A DNA stretch of 64,000 bases. It comes from Amylostereum areolatum (lineage: Eukaryota; Basidiomycota; Agaricomycetes; Russulales; Stereaceae). The stretch's first letter is position 1. Each line of letters begins with the position of its first letter. Position numbers and translations under genes: made by a program. The notes beneath the pieces are model-generated. The model was not told the DNA's origin, made no database searches, and saw only the letters and a program-made list of their open reading frames with translations. The stretch lies in NCBI GenBank assembly GCA_012932865.1, contig SAXG01000022.1, forward strand, positions 496,001 to 560,000, in the 5' to 3' direction. Positions 36,801-47,003 of the stretch are shown in pieces.

Positions 36801-36909
36801 CGACCCGCCATTGCCAGAGGAGCCCTATATCGATCTCGTCGAGTTGCCCACCGTTGGTGGGCATCGGCATCCCGTCGAAGATTTGCCCAAGTTCGGGCGA
36901 GCATTTTGA
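33837..36909 (+). CDS. DUF6533-like seven-helix membrane protein split by a 1.19-kb intron
   Basis: Small exons at 33837-33896, 33961-33970, 34023-34042, 34111-34143 and 34200-34296 assemble the family signature: AGMALFAYDSVILFTDE, then VNLIWKSRWTIPKVLYFLSRY. Later exons 34624-34700 (MILRVYAMWDRSR), 34771-34825 and 34890-34985 (LATSFLCLLVMEI) keep phase. The frame then continues only at 36176 (VTLMVWAAATRWR), followed by KKLYFDGVFFFVCLLALS, LNILLTFLIPDN, ALTLIFVV and AHAILSCRLLLNTRR, the usual C-terminal helices, ending at 36909. The intron 34986-36175 is 1,190 nt while other introns here are near 55 nt. The exons between 34297 and 34623 are unresolved. The function of this agaricomycete membrane family is unknown. 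Splicing at an earlier acceptor (35021) would give a truncated product ending near 35173. Confidence 0.65.
34986..36175 (+). other. Oversized intron, probable insertion
   Basis: Donor GTGCGT at 34986 and acceptor GTGTAG at 36175, joining codons in phase 1. Inside are a purine-rich stretch with three near-identical units built on AAGTTCAAGRCC (about 35530-35590) and no recognisable gene. The ends of any inserted element are not visible to me. Confidence 0.5.
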
Positions 36910-37313
36910 CACCATACGCTGAGCGGAGCGTACCGTTGTATCGGGCGGAAGAAGGGGTTCAAGCGTTGTAGGATTACCCTGTTGTACTCATCACCACGTA
37001 GACACAAAAGTCGCCGATGTAAGAGTTTTTACTGTCAGATGTACTCAGTATGTACAGCAACCTTCCTGAAAGATTGTGTGAGATGCGGAGCATTCACCGC
37101 AATTCACTATTGTACTGGGTACGAGATGAATGGAAACGGATAACATCAATGAAAACGGACAGAGTCAATTATCGGATACATTACCAGCAGAAAACATAAG
37201 TACGATGATAAAAGAACAAAGGCGTATCGGCAGTCAACAATACCGTAACAAACTTGGCAATCTGTACCGCATCGTCCAAATTAACGCTAGATCAACTCAA
37301 CGCACAGAACCGA
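36910..37313. other. Convergent 3' intergenic region
   Basis: 404 nt between the DUF6533-like gene (+) and the SREBP gene (-), which end toward each other. AT-richer than the flanking genes; 3' UTRs expected, nothing else seen. Confidence 0.5.
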
Positions 37314-40300
37314 TTACATCCTCCCCCTCCTCTCTACCCGATCTGCTTCCACAAGCAAGTCGACCACCCGGTCCCTCGCATCTTCCAGCGCAACCTCCCA
37401 CGCCTCCACCTCCACCTCCCTCCCCGGCGCGCTCTCCCTCCGCTCCTCGTCATCCTCTCCTTCGCGCTCACTCTCGTGATCACACGCCCCCTTCCTGCGC
37501 ACCTCAAACACCTCCGACCCAAGCGCGCGCCTCAACACTCCGCGCATCTCTGCGTTGCGCTTCGACGGGCTTGGCGGCGGACTCAGGAGCACCCTGACGC
37601 CCGCGGGCGACACACTCAACGACGACGGGAAGAGGCGACGGAAGAGCACGAGTGCACTCAGGAGCGCCTCCTCGGCGCACTCGGCCCCACTCAGGCTCAG
37701 AGCTTCGTCTCCCTGTGCGACACGCTCCAGCGACGTGACAAGCTCTGCCGTGCGCCCACCCAACGAACGGCCGGCAGCGACGCACGCCGCGCGCGCCTCT
37801 TCCTCCCTTTGCACCTCGCGCTCGGGGCGGATCTCCGCGTCCGCGCCAGCGACGGTTCGCACGAAGAGTTTGCCCGCGTGCGCGCGCACGTCCTCGCGGA
37901 CGGAAAGCACGCCGAGAACGACGAGGGGGCTCATTGAGGAGAAGTTGTTCCATGCCGAGGACGATGAGGGAGTGGGAGAGGTAGGAAGGAGGGTGGAGTT
38001 CCGGAGATCGGCCAGCTTGGCGGCGGCCTGGGCGACGGTCATCCCGTCGAGCACCCGTTGCTCGAACGGACGAACGAGACGGGCCCGAGCGGCGCGCGCC
38101 CAGAGAGCATCTGCCTTAGTAGATGACAGTGGGTGTACGATCAAAGCGAGGGTGGCCAAATCGGTTGCGCAGGCAGAGAAGGATGAGGTATGGGAGAGCA
38201 TTCCGAGGTATGCTTGGACGCGTGCACCAAAAGGAATCTTGCCTGAAGAGAACATATAGTTATGCAAACGGCCAAAGACGGACTGGGAAAACTTACCATC
38301 CAGAGCGACCACTTCACCAAGGCGAACCCACGCCCGTTGTTCGAGTTGAAGACGCTCAATACCACGCGTTGCTCTTGCCCCTCGCAAAACCTTGCCCACC
38401 ACGCGAAGAACAAGACCTGCCAAACCCGGGTATATTCCTAGCGCGGATCGAAGCTGGGCCGCTTCGTCTGGCGTGCCACGCGCATCGGGGGCTAGCGCGT
38501 CCAGCAAAGCCACACGGTTAAACGTGTCGCTGGACTTGGTTGTTGTGACCTTCGGTGCGGACGAGGAGGCGATCTTGGACTTGGAAGGACGGCGGAGGGT
38601 TAGAGAAGTAGGGAAGGTGGAAGGGAGATAGATACGCGTGAGGCGGAGGGAGGACGGGAGCCAAGGAAGGACGATGGAAAGGAAGACCAGAGCTGAAACG
38701 ATGATGTGGAAGAGGTCGACGAGCTCGTGCCAACCGGATCCTCCAGTGACTGGTGATACAGGAGTTGACGACATAACAGAACCCGTGTGCGCATGCGCGT
38801 GCGAAGAAGGGGTCGAGGGATAGGAGTATGAGGTCAGCGGAGATTTGAAGAAGGAGAAGAATGCGAAAGCGGCGAGGAGGTATTGAGTCGCTGGCTGCGA
38901 CTGAGGAACCACCGGTGGCGGAGGCGTGGTTTGAGCTGGAGAGAAAGAGTCTGGAGTTTGACTTTCGACCGAGGTAGGGGTGATGGAAGGGGCAATCTTG
39001 CGGGGCCGTCCTCGTTTTCTCTTCTCTGGTACGTTAGAAGAACTTGCAGCGGCCACGCTACCTGAGGCTTTCTTGTCCTTCTTCTCCTTCGCAGTGGGCT
39101 CCTTGATCACCTTCGCCCGTTTGCGTGCGCGGGAGTCGTCTTCTTCATCGTCTTCATCGTCGTCCTCGTCATCCTCCTCACCGGCTGCTTCGTAGTCCAG
39201 CTCGTCACATTCGGGCCCACCAAATCGGGCGGTCCACGCGGCCTCCCACTCGCGTAGGAGGGCGGGTCCGCCGATAAGGCCGCCAATGAGGGAGCGAAGT
39301 CCATCTTGTTCACGTTTGAGACGAGCTTCGCGGCGTTTAAGAACACTAGAACGGACAACTATGAATATATGCGAGGATGACGGGATAACGAGAGTCAATA
39401 GAAGGAGGAAGAGGCGCATATACTCACCGAATGTATTCCGCCGCCTTGCCCAACACGTTGGCCTTGCTGACCTTGCGCGCAACCTTGACCCCGTCAACGT
39501 ATCCGCGTTCGTCGACGACGTCACCCCACGCGTTCTCCTTTGCGGCCTCCTCCTTGACAGCCTCCTCGCCCACCTTTGCGGCCTTGGCACCTGCCTTCTT
39601 CCGTTCGAGCACGCGAAGGGCAGGCACGGCGTCCTTAAGGCTCTGAATGTGTGCGTTGAGGTTCGTCCGGTAGCGTCGTTCGATGGTTGTGTGGCTCGTT
39701 TTGGGACGAGCCCCAGGGGCAGTGGGTACAACCGGCGCAGGGGGTGCTGCAGGGGTGAAACTGCTGACAGAAGGGGCAGACGAAGGTGAGGGCGATGGAG
39801 TGGAAGACGGAGGGGAGCTTGCGAGAGAAGGTGGGGAGCTTTGTTGGGTAGACTTCATGGTGATGGGAGGTGGTGTGGGACGAGGGAGGCGAGGAATGGG
39901 AAGTTTCTGAGGGACTGTCGGAGGCAGCAGTTAATATGTGTTCTGCCAAACGGGAACGATGCTGGACCGTACCCGGATTCTGTTGTGCTTGCATGGGCAC
40001 AGCGAGGGTGACACCCGCAGCTTGACGAACGCGTTGAGCGAGCTCGCTTGCAGGATCGTTGGCGAGTTGAGTGGCCGTGCCAGGGGTGGTCGTAAAATTT
40101 CCGGCCATGTTAAGCATCTGCATTTGCAGGTTGCTCAGGTTGGGGGCCATAGTGGACGGCTCTGAGAAGGATGGCTTCTCTTGGGCAACCGAGGAGAGGG
40201 ATGAGCCCGAGGAAGAAGAGGACGAGGTAACGCTGAGACGGCGTGATCCTGGGCCGATGGAAAGAAGGTTTGCTTCGATGCCTTTGTTTGCATTGTGGTC

Positions 40301-40750
40301 GATAGGAAATGCCGGTGCGAAGAAGGAAGGGGTGGTGAAGAGCTTGTTCGGGTCGAAGTGGAGGGAGGAGGGATCGATGCCCAACGCAGACGGATCGAAG
40401 TCGAGATCCATGGGAGCGAAGGAAAAATCGTGCATCGGTGGTTGCTGTTTGCTATTGTCGGAGGGCATGACGGCGTCCAAGTCGAGATCGAGACCGTGTT
40501 GGGCGGGAAGAGGGTCCCACAGGTTTGAGAATTCTGACCAGTCGGGTGGACTGGGTGCTTGAGAAGAGTCATCCTGCGTCGACGAGGCGGAGGAGGAGGA
40601 GGCGGAGGTGGTCGGATGGAACGATGAGAGGAAGGCAAATGGGTCGGTGTCGAAGGCCATGCCTGCTTGAGATGGAGCGGTGAATGCGGACTGTTCGTCG
40701 TCGAAGAGACGGTCGCGACCGTCGTCGAGGGGTTCACCGACGGAGGTCAT
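37314..40750 (-). CDS. sre1: SREBP-family bHLH transcription factor (Sre1)
   Basis: Four exons (40750-39973, 39914-39428, 39345-38297, 38242-37314) give 1,080 residues. The N-terminal part is acidic and Ser/Pro rich (activation domain, with DTDPFAFLSSF). The basic helix-loop-helix reads HTTIERRYRTNLNAHI ... SLKDAVPALR ... VSKANVLGKAAEYIRVL; the Tyr in ERRYR is the hallmark of SREBPs and allows binding to both E-boxes and sterol response elements. Two hydrophobic segments follow (YLLAAFAFFSFF and FHIIVSALVFLSIVLPWL), then a long C-terminal region as in fungal Sre1, where it binds Scp1/SCAP. In fungi Sre1 is an ER membrane protein released by proteolysis at low sterol or oxygen. The first intron (39915-39972) is needed to reach the bHLH frame; the third, 38243-38296, is open and divisible by three. 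Confidence 0.93.
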
Positions 40751-41405
40751 GGTGGGAAAGGAAAAGCAGCGAGCGGTCTCGATCCCGAGCGAGATTTGTA
40801 CGTCGAGCTTGCTGTGTCCGGCGACGAGCAAACCGTACGACTTTCGTCCGACCCATCGTGCCACTTTCCGTCACGCTTTCTCACGTGATTTTGGTCACAG
40901 GACCCTCGTCCGAGAATGCCGCTTTTTTATTCATTACGACCCTCCCAAGGCAGGACCCTCCTTTGCGTGGAAAACAAATACTTATTTCCTCTCCTGTTTA
41001 TCCTGCATGCACCGCGATCCCTCAATGCTCCTTTCTTTGGCCCGTACTGCATATGCGGGTTCTCTCGGACTAATGCATACACAGGCAGTTCCCCCCATTC
41101 ACTCAGGCTCTATATCGGATGCTTGGCTGGAAGTAGCTCTCGACAGAGCAACATGTCTCCTAGCAGGCTATGGCTGGCCAGATCTACGACAGAAGAGACC
41201 GGTGACGGTGAACGAGTTCTGTGTTCACCGGCTCCATCCTGAGACCTTGGAGCAACCTTGGAGCCACACCTCCTAAGTACTTAAGTACCTCCTGTCGCGT
41301 CCTCCTATCACTCTCAGAGCTGTATAAAAGGCCTCATGTCTATACCACACATCCATTACCTCACCCTTTTACTCTGTCACCCTCTGCACAACCGCAATAT
41401 CTGTC
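40751..41405. promoter_or_regulatory. Divergent promoter region: sre1 / zinc-finger gene
   Basis: 655 nt between divergent start codons. It contains a CACGTG E-box near the sre1 side (listed separately), a TTAAGTACTTAAGT-like pair near 41275-41286, and a TATA-like GTATAAAAGG at about 41322, roughly 80 nt before the zinc-finger start. Confidence 0.5.
40882..40887. promoter_or_regulatory. E-box / SRE-like site upstream of sre1
   Basis: CACGTG within TCTCACGTGATTTTGGTCAC, 132 nt upstream of the sre1 ATG. SREBPs bind both CACGTG-type and ATCAC-type half-sites, and fungal sre1 genes are known to be autoregulated, so this is a candidate autoregulatory site. Confidence 0.35.
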
Positions 41406-42229
41406 ATGTCTACTGCTTTCGTCTACTGCACCTCTTGCGATCAGTACTTTCCTGATGCTTCCGCTCGGGCGACTCATGTCCAACTCTCCCCAAAACACCC
41501 TGCCTGCGCCACATGCTCGCGTCGCTTCCTCACCAAAAACTCCCTCCGGAACGTACGTCCTGTACATCTCTCGAACAACATTCTCTTTGCTCATATCTCA
41601 TGCAGCACCTGGCATCTTCGCCTCGCCACAACTTCTGCGTTGTTTGCGAGCTCGACTTCCCCACTTCTTCCGGCCTTGATCACGTACGCTTTCTTTCATG
41701 TGCTGCCCCTCACATTGCTCACCCATCTATTGCAGCACATCGAGACCGCTAGTGTCCACCGCGACGACTCCGATGATGACTCTGAGTGCGGCTCTGACTG
41801 TGACTGTGGAACCGCCTACGACCCAGAAGACGATTTCGCCACCTCTCCTCTCCAAAAAACGCACATATCCGCGACGTACATCACACCTGATCATTCCGCC
41901 TCCGACTTCGAAGGAGAAACCGACGTCGAGGGCGATGAAGAGGACGAGGAGCATGATGAAGCTGCAGAGTATGACTCCGACGACGAGGATGACTCCGATG
42001 ATGAAGAGGTTTGTTCTTTCTATCTGTTTTCGCACTTCATTACTGACATGATCCGGATATCCAGGATATCTTTCTCGACGAGTCCAACAGGCCGCCTCTG
42101 GTGACTTACACCGTAAGTTCGCTTTGCTGCTCACAATCAGTTCGACGCCTCACAAATTTGTAGGAGATTATCCCTGCCCCTCATGGTTGTCCCCCACTCG
42201 TCGTCACCCACGGTTACATCGACATCTAA
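41406..42229 (+). CDS. Three-finger C2H2 zinc-finger protein with acidic tail
   Basis: Five exons (41406-41552, 41606-41683, 41736-42008, 42065-42112, 42164-42229) give 203 residues. Three fingers share exactly the form C-x2-C-x12-H-x6-H: CTSCDQYF...H VQLSPK H, CATCSRRF...H LASSPR H, CVVCELDF...H IETASV H. The His spacing of six is longer than in classical C2H2 fingers and nearer the matrin/U1 type that binds RNA or DNA. Introns 1 and 2 each end immediately before the first His codon of fingers 2 and 3, both in phase 0, indicating finger duplication with its intron. A strongly acidic tail (runs of Asp/Glu/Ser) follows, with EDIFLDESNRPPLVTY near the end. Role unknown; probably nuclear. Confidence 0.8.
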
Positions 42230-43277
42230 TGTGTCCTTCGTCACCCGTTCTGCTCAAATCAATCAGTCCTCGCATGTTTTTTTTCCTTGCATTTGCATCC
42301 GTATGTTAGCTGTGGATGCTACTTGATATCGATTGTTATCCTAGTTGTGCGTTTCGTCGCTGCGCTGAATCACAAATGGATATTGTTCCTCCCGCGACTT
42401 TGTTCGTGAGCCCGTTTAATATGTGGTCAAGGGGCATGGTGCTCCAAATTCAACCTCAAATTTCACTGATCGAGTACAGCCATCGACGCAGCAACACAGA
42501 CGACGGGGGCATTGAGGAAGGAGATGGCCAAGGAAGAACGGGGCTATATTTTTCTAGACTAGGCCTCCAGCCCAGTATCTTTTGACATTGACATACTCTT
42601 TCATTTTTGCCCAGGTCCATGGGCCACGAGTGTGTCCGAGTCGTGTAGAGTACAACATAATGGCTATGTACTTACTCCGGAGAGTCGCCTTTCAGTGAAC
42701 TGGATCTCCTTCAACGTTGTTGCTTCGTGCTTGGACAATGGAAAGTCGATCGTGTCTCCCCGACGCGGAGGACCGGACCGCGGGCTGAATGATCACGTGA
42801 TCGAGCGTACAGACGGGTGATGAAGGTACCGAATTTACTCCTCTTCCTCCACTCGTCCTTAGTCGCACAGCCTGCTCAAATCTACACCATTGTCCCACCC
42901 CTACGACGAGATCTCCCAACTATCCCCAGTTTTAACTATTCTCATCATGTCCCTATGTAGGCGAGACTGAAACCTACTTCGTCGTGTCTAGGAACGGTTC
43001 AAGTTGTGCGAGGTGGTCAGGATTGAAATCGTGTGTCATAAACTGCCCATGGTGCGCGACCATCTTATACATCTATCCATACCGCTGCTCTTGACATATC
43101 TTTTTCGAAGGTGCAGAGGTACGAGTTATTCCTATTTGACATTCATTGTATTAACCCCGCTTCACTTACCAGTTTGTCACTTGTGTAAAACATCTTCTCC
43201 TCTTTCGGATACACCGAGGCTGTCTGGCAGTGCTAGTTACCTCTCCCCATCCACTTGGTCAGCCTCCGAAGACCGCG
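42230..43277. other. Intergenic, 1 kb
   Basis: No supported gene. A perfect 12-bp palindrome GATCACGTGATC, containing an E-box, lies at 42791-42802, about 480 nt upstream of the next start codon. Confidence 0.45.
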
Positions 43278-44384
43278 ATGTCTGTTGCTCTGGTCAGCAG
43301 CGCCAAGCGACCCGCTTCTCAGCGCTCGTCTATCGACAACATGCCCACAAGACCTCTCCCAACCTCCCCCTCGTCCGCCCTGCCTATCGTAGCTTTCCCC
43401 CCTGTTCCTCCACTGAAGCGACAACGCACGGATCCAGGCTCAAACAGCTTCCAAAATGATCCCTCAGCTCTTTCTCTGATGTCCCAGGATGAACCGACCT
43501 GCTCTAGATCACCCACGTCCGATGTTCCCGACACCGCTTCAATGGATTCTGGGAGTGACGAAGAATGGTCATATGAAGAGACGTGCAAGTACTTTGCTGT
43601 TCCCGACATGAGACAGTCCTCGACGGACGAGGGCCGGGTCACAGCTCCATCCGATTCCCCTATCTTTGGCCCTACCCCAATTGAGTCGCTCTCCTCTATC
43701 CCGGACATGTCGAACCTCTGTCTGGACGCCGAACCACTGGAAGACTCGCAGTGTCTCTCCAAAATCGCCCCTACTCTCTCCGTCAGCCGCTCCCTTCCTA
43801 GGCTGGAAATGCCGAGCATCGTCTGGTCCAACACCAGCTTCACCGAGTTCGAAAGCCACGAGTTCACAAACACTGTCTGCATCCGCCCCCAACGGGTTCC
43901 CGCTACTATTGTCGATCCTGGAGAACCCTGGTACCCGGTTCAACGGTCCAACTTCCTCGGTGTCGAAGAGCTCATTCTCGTCTTGCCTACGTCGACTATG
44001 AATATGATTGAGACGAACAACAGGCTAAAGCTCGAGCCCAAAATCTGGTTATCGGAGGCTCAAATACACGCGGGCGTCCAGTTCCTTACCGAAGCCTTAC
44101 TCTCTGCCCCAGGAGAGGAAGCCTACAAGAAGCATGTCACGCGCTGGGGCGGCATGAAATCCAGCGCACTCGTCCTGGGTACGGAGGGCCTGGAAAGGGA
44201 GGTCATGGCGGTCGTGGTCAGTTTCCTGGCTTCAGTGGACGATGACGACACGACCCAGATCAACATCGAGCTGGAAGGGAAGGATGACTTACGTGCAGAG
44301 TGGAAGGGCTTGCTGAAACCGGAGGACCTGAAACGGCTGGAGAAGATCGCGAAGCACTGGCGTGAGGCCTCCCTTCTCTCATAA
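43278..44384 (+). CDS. Uncharacterised fungal protein
   Basis: One exon of 368 residues. The first ATG of the frame is at 43278, since the frame upstream has only GTG. The N-terminal half is disordered, Ser/Pro rich and contains a basic patch (PPLKRQRTDPG) that may be a nuclear localisation signal, followed by an acidic patch (DSGSDEEWSYEE). The C-terminal 150 residues look folded (EPWYPVQRSNFLGVEELILV, then helices ending in KRLEKIAKHWREASLLS). I do not recognise the family. It lies 285 nt upstream of Chk1 on the same strand. Confidence 0.7.
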   Translation: MSVALVSSAKRPASQRSSIDNMPTRPLPTSPSSALPIVAFPPVPPLKRQRTDPGSNSFQNDPSALSLMSQDEPTCSRSPTSDVPDTASMDSGSDEEWSYEETCKYFAVPDMRQSSTDEGRVTAPSDSPIFGPTPIESLSSIPDMSNLCLDAEPLEDSQCLSKIAPTLSVSRSLPRLEMPSIVWSNTSFTEFESHEFTNTVCIRPQRVPATIVDPGEPWYPVQRSNFLGVEELILVLPTSTMNMIETNNRLKLEPKIWLSEAQIHAGVQFLTEALLSAPGEEAYKKHVTRWGGMKSSALVLGTEGLEREVMAVVVSFLASVDDDDTTQINIELEGKDDLRAEWKGLLKPEDLKRLEKIAKHWREASLLS

Positions 44385-44560
44385 ACTCTCTGTCTTGAGC
44401 AGTTGCCCATCATATATCCTGCTTTCATGTGTCTCGTATCATGGCCTCGTAACGACCGTAGTTTTGAATGTCTAACTACACATTCGGGACCAATCCAGAT
44501 GCGAGAGTGTCGAACGGAGATTTCATTCAGAACTTCATTCGGGACTGAAGCACGTGACTG

Positions 44561-44566
44561 ACGCGT
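44561..44566. promoter_or_regulatory. MluI cell-cycle box (ACGCGT) upstream of chk1
   Basis: ACGCGT 104 nt upstream of the chk1 ATG, next to a CACGTG at 44551-44556 and two further GACGCG repeats at 44578-44587. MBF-type factors bind ACGCGT in ascomycetes to drive G1/S genes; use of the same site here is inferred. Confidence 0.35.
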
Positions 44567-44669
44567 GTAAGTAAAGTGACGCGACGCGATGGCACTCCTT
44601 TGTTGACAAGCACGCTCTCATCCTTTCCCCCAACATCCTTTTCTCGAACTTCCAACACATTACTAAACC

Positions 44670-46716
44670 ATGGGCGGGGACGGTTCCGGCGCATATCGCT
44701 ACCCAAAAGTTGTAGGCGCGTCCATGGGCTACCGCTTTGTCTAGAGTATTGTAACATCTTCGCCACAGGTTACACCCTAGTGAAGCAAATCGGAGGTGGT
44801 GGCTTCTCTAGGTGTGTGGCAGGATACACCGTCATGTGTATCTGTACTCACTATCTTTATTTAGCGTGTTTCAAGCAGTCCATTACGATGAACATCGTGT
44901 CGCTGCATGCAAGGTTATCAAGCTCACCGTGAACACTAGTCCAGCAGAGCGCAAAACAATCGACAAAGAGATGCGCGTCCACTCCAACCTCAAGCACCCT
45001 AATATCCTGGAATTTATCAATGCTGTTGTTGTCGAGCCCAGTGACCGGAGTGGGTCGGACTCGGGGGAAAGACCTTATCTTCCGGCATATTACATGCTTT
45101 TGGAATTCGCTGCAGCAGGGGATCTGTTTGACAAGATCGGTGAGTTTACTACAGGGTCCATCGTATTCGTTTCACTTTTTGACTGTGGACGCATGGTCAG
45201 CTCCCGATGTCGGGCTGAGCGAAGATACAGCCCACTTCTACTTCCGTCAGATCCTAGACGGCGTGGTACGTTTTTGTTCTTTGCCTTAGGTCTGCAGCGT
45301 AGCTAACGGGGTGGCGTTTTATTCGACGTTAAGCGCTTCATTCACGGTGAAGGCGTCTGCCACCGCGACCTCAAACCTGAGAATCTTCTTTTGGACGCCG
45401 CAGGGAAGGTCAAAATTTCCGATTTTGGCCTGTCCTCCGTCTACAAGCTCAAGGAAACAGGACGGACTCGCATGTTGTCCGACCGATGTGGAAGCTTGCC
45501 GTATGTCGCACCTGAGGTGAATATCGTTTGTTATACTATGTATGTGACAGATGCTGACAACCGATGAAAGCTAAATTCGACTGAGCCCTACGAGGCAGAG
45601 CCTATCGACGTGTGGGGTGTAGGCGTCATTTTGTTTACTATGCTAGTCGGAAGTGCGTAACCGATTATCGTCAGCGATCCTCTAACTCATCTGACCTTAG
45701 ATACGCCCTGGGACGAGCCTACAAAGAGGAGTCGGGAGTTCAATCGTTATGTATCAGGCGCATACTTAAATGACGATCCGTGGACAAGGCTCAGTGACCA
45801 GGCTCACTGTACGCATGAAGCATACCCCTTCATCGCATCTTCTTTTAATCGCTCTTCATAGCTCTCATCACAGGCCTCCTTACGATTCATCCTCAAGACC
45901 GTTTCACTCTCGAGTATGCGCAACAACACCCTTGGGTTCTTCCGTCTGTTTCATCCGTTTACCGCTCGGCGTTCCTTTCCTGACCTAATATACCAACAGG
46001 GAAAGCCAACTAGCTTCTCAGAGCCCCGAAGCAGTTGCAGAACGCCTCACACAGTCGCTGCGCGACAATGGTGATCTCGCGTTGGCCAATCCTGATCTAT
46101 CGCCATCGTACGCCTCGCATACGTCGACCTAATCCCAGTCACTGACATGTTCCCTCTAGTAGCAACGAAGACGAAGATACTGTAATGCTTTCCGCTACAC
46201 GCGGCTCCCAATTCGTCAACTCCCTCCTTCTCTTCGTACGCCTTCATCTCTTCATCCGTTTTCTTCGAACTAATTATCCCACTCTCGCTTTCGCAGTCCC
46301 AAACTCAATACGGTACGCGATACACGAAGCAGCTCACGCGCTTCTATGCCACCATCCCTCCAGGCGAGCTCTTCATCCGCATCGAGGAAGCACTCGCCGA
46401 ACTGGGCGTCAAGTCCAAACGTGGGCCAGTTGATGCAAAAAGCCAGACGGCACGTATGCGTGTGGGCGGGCTCGACAATCGAAATGTGGCATACAAAGGC
46501 TGGATAGACGTCGAACCATTTGCGACACTTGACTGTCCCAGTGCCCGAACATACTGCGTGTTATCTCGAGATGAGGTAGGTGTCCTTCCCGCGCCTCTAA
46601 GATAATTGTTGCTGAGAATGCTGGCGTAGGGTGATCCGCTATCGTGGAGACGACTTTTCAAAGCGCTGGTCGCAGCGCCACAGGTTATGCCGCACCTTCT
46701 AGTGCGAAACAAGTGA
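44670..46716 (+). CDS. chk1: Checkpoint kinase Chk1
   Basis: A serine/threonine kinase in about ten or more exons. The start YPKVVGYTLVKQIGGGGFS is diagnostic of Chk1 and carries the Gly loop; next come AACKVIKL with the ATP-binding Lys, the catalytic loop CHRDLKPENLLLD, DFGLSSVYK, GSLPYVAPEL and IDVWGVGVILFTMLVG. The C-terminal half contains the KA1-like regulatory region (SQTQYGTRYTKQLTRF, ending LLVRNK at 46716). Chk1 phosphorylates Cdc25 and Wee1 to arrest cells at G2/M after DNA damage. Intron 1 (44716-44768) can only be removed in frame with a GC donor (TAG|GCGCGT), giving VVGYTL. Exon 3 is 44865-45139, exon 4 45201-45265, exon 5 45334-45516. Confidence 0.93.
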
Positions 46717-47003
46717 ATTTTTGACCATTGGATGGAGGAGTGGGGAGGTCGGCTATTACTCACAGTATCTTAATTCTACTACTGCTCAACATCTCCATAT
46801 ATGTATCATTACTCATTGCATTGGATTGACCACGAATACGAACCAGAACCTGCTTAGCATACGCAGATGCGTTCGTCGAAGGACGCTTACTTGAGTGCCA
46901 CCCATGTAGAAATGTCCAACCACCAAGCATACTTCATCAAGGACAAAGCAACCGACTCCCCTTCGGCAAGCCAACTCTGGGACTCTATGACCTAGTCTCA
47001 CGG

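Noticed and set aside
37254..37937. 227-codon plus-strand frame
   Set aside because: Antisense to the C-terminal exon of sre1.
43319..43882. 187-codon minus-strand frame
   Set aside because: Antisense to the single-exon unknown protein at 43278-44384, which has the better composition and a proper ATG start.
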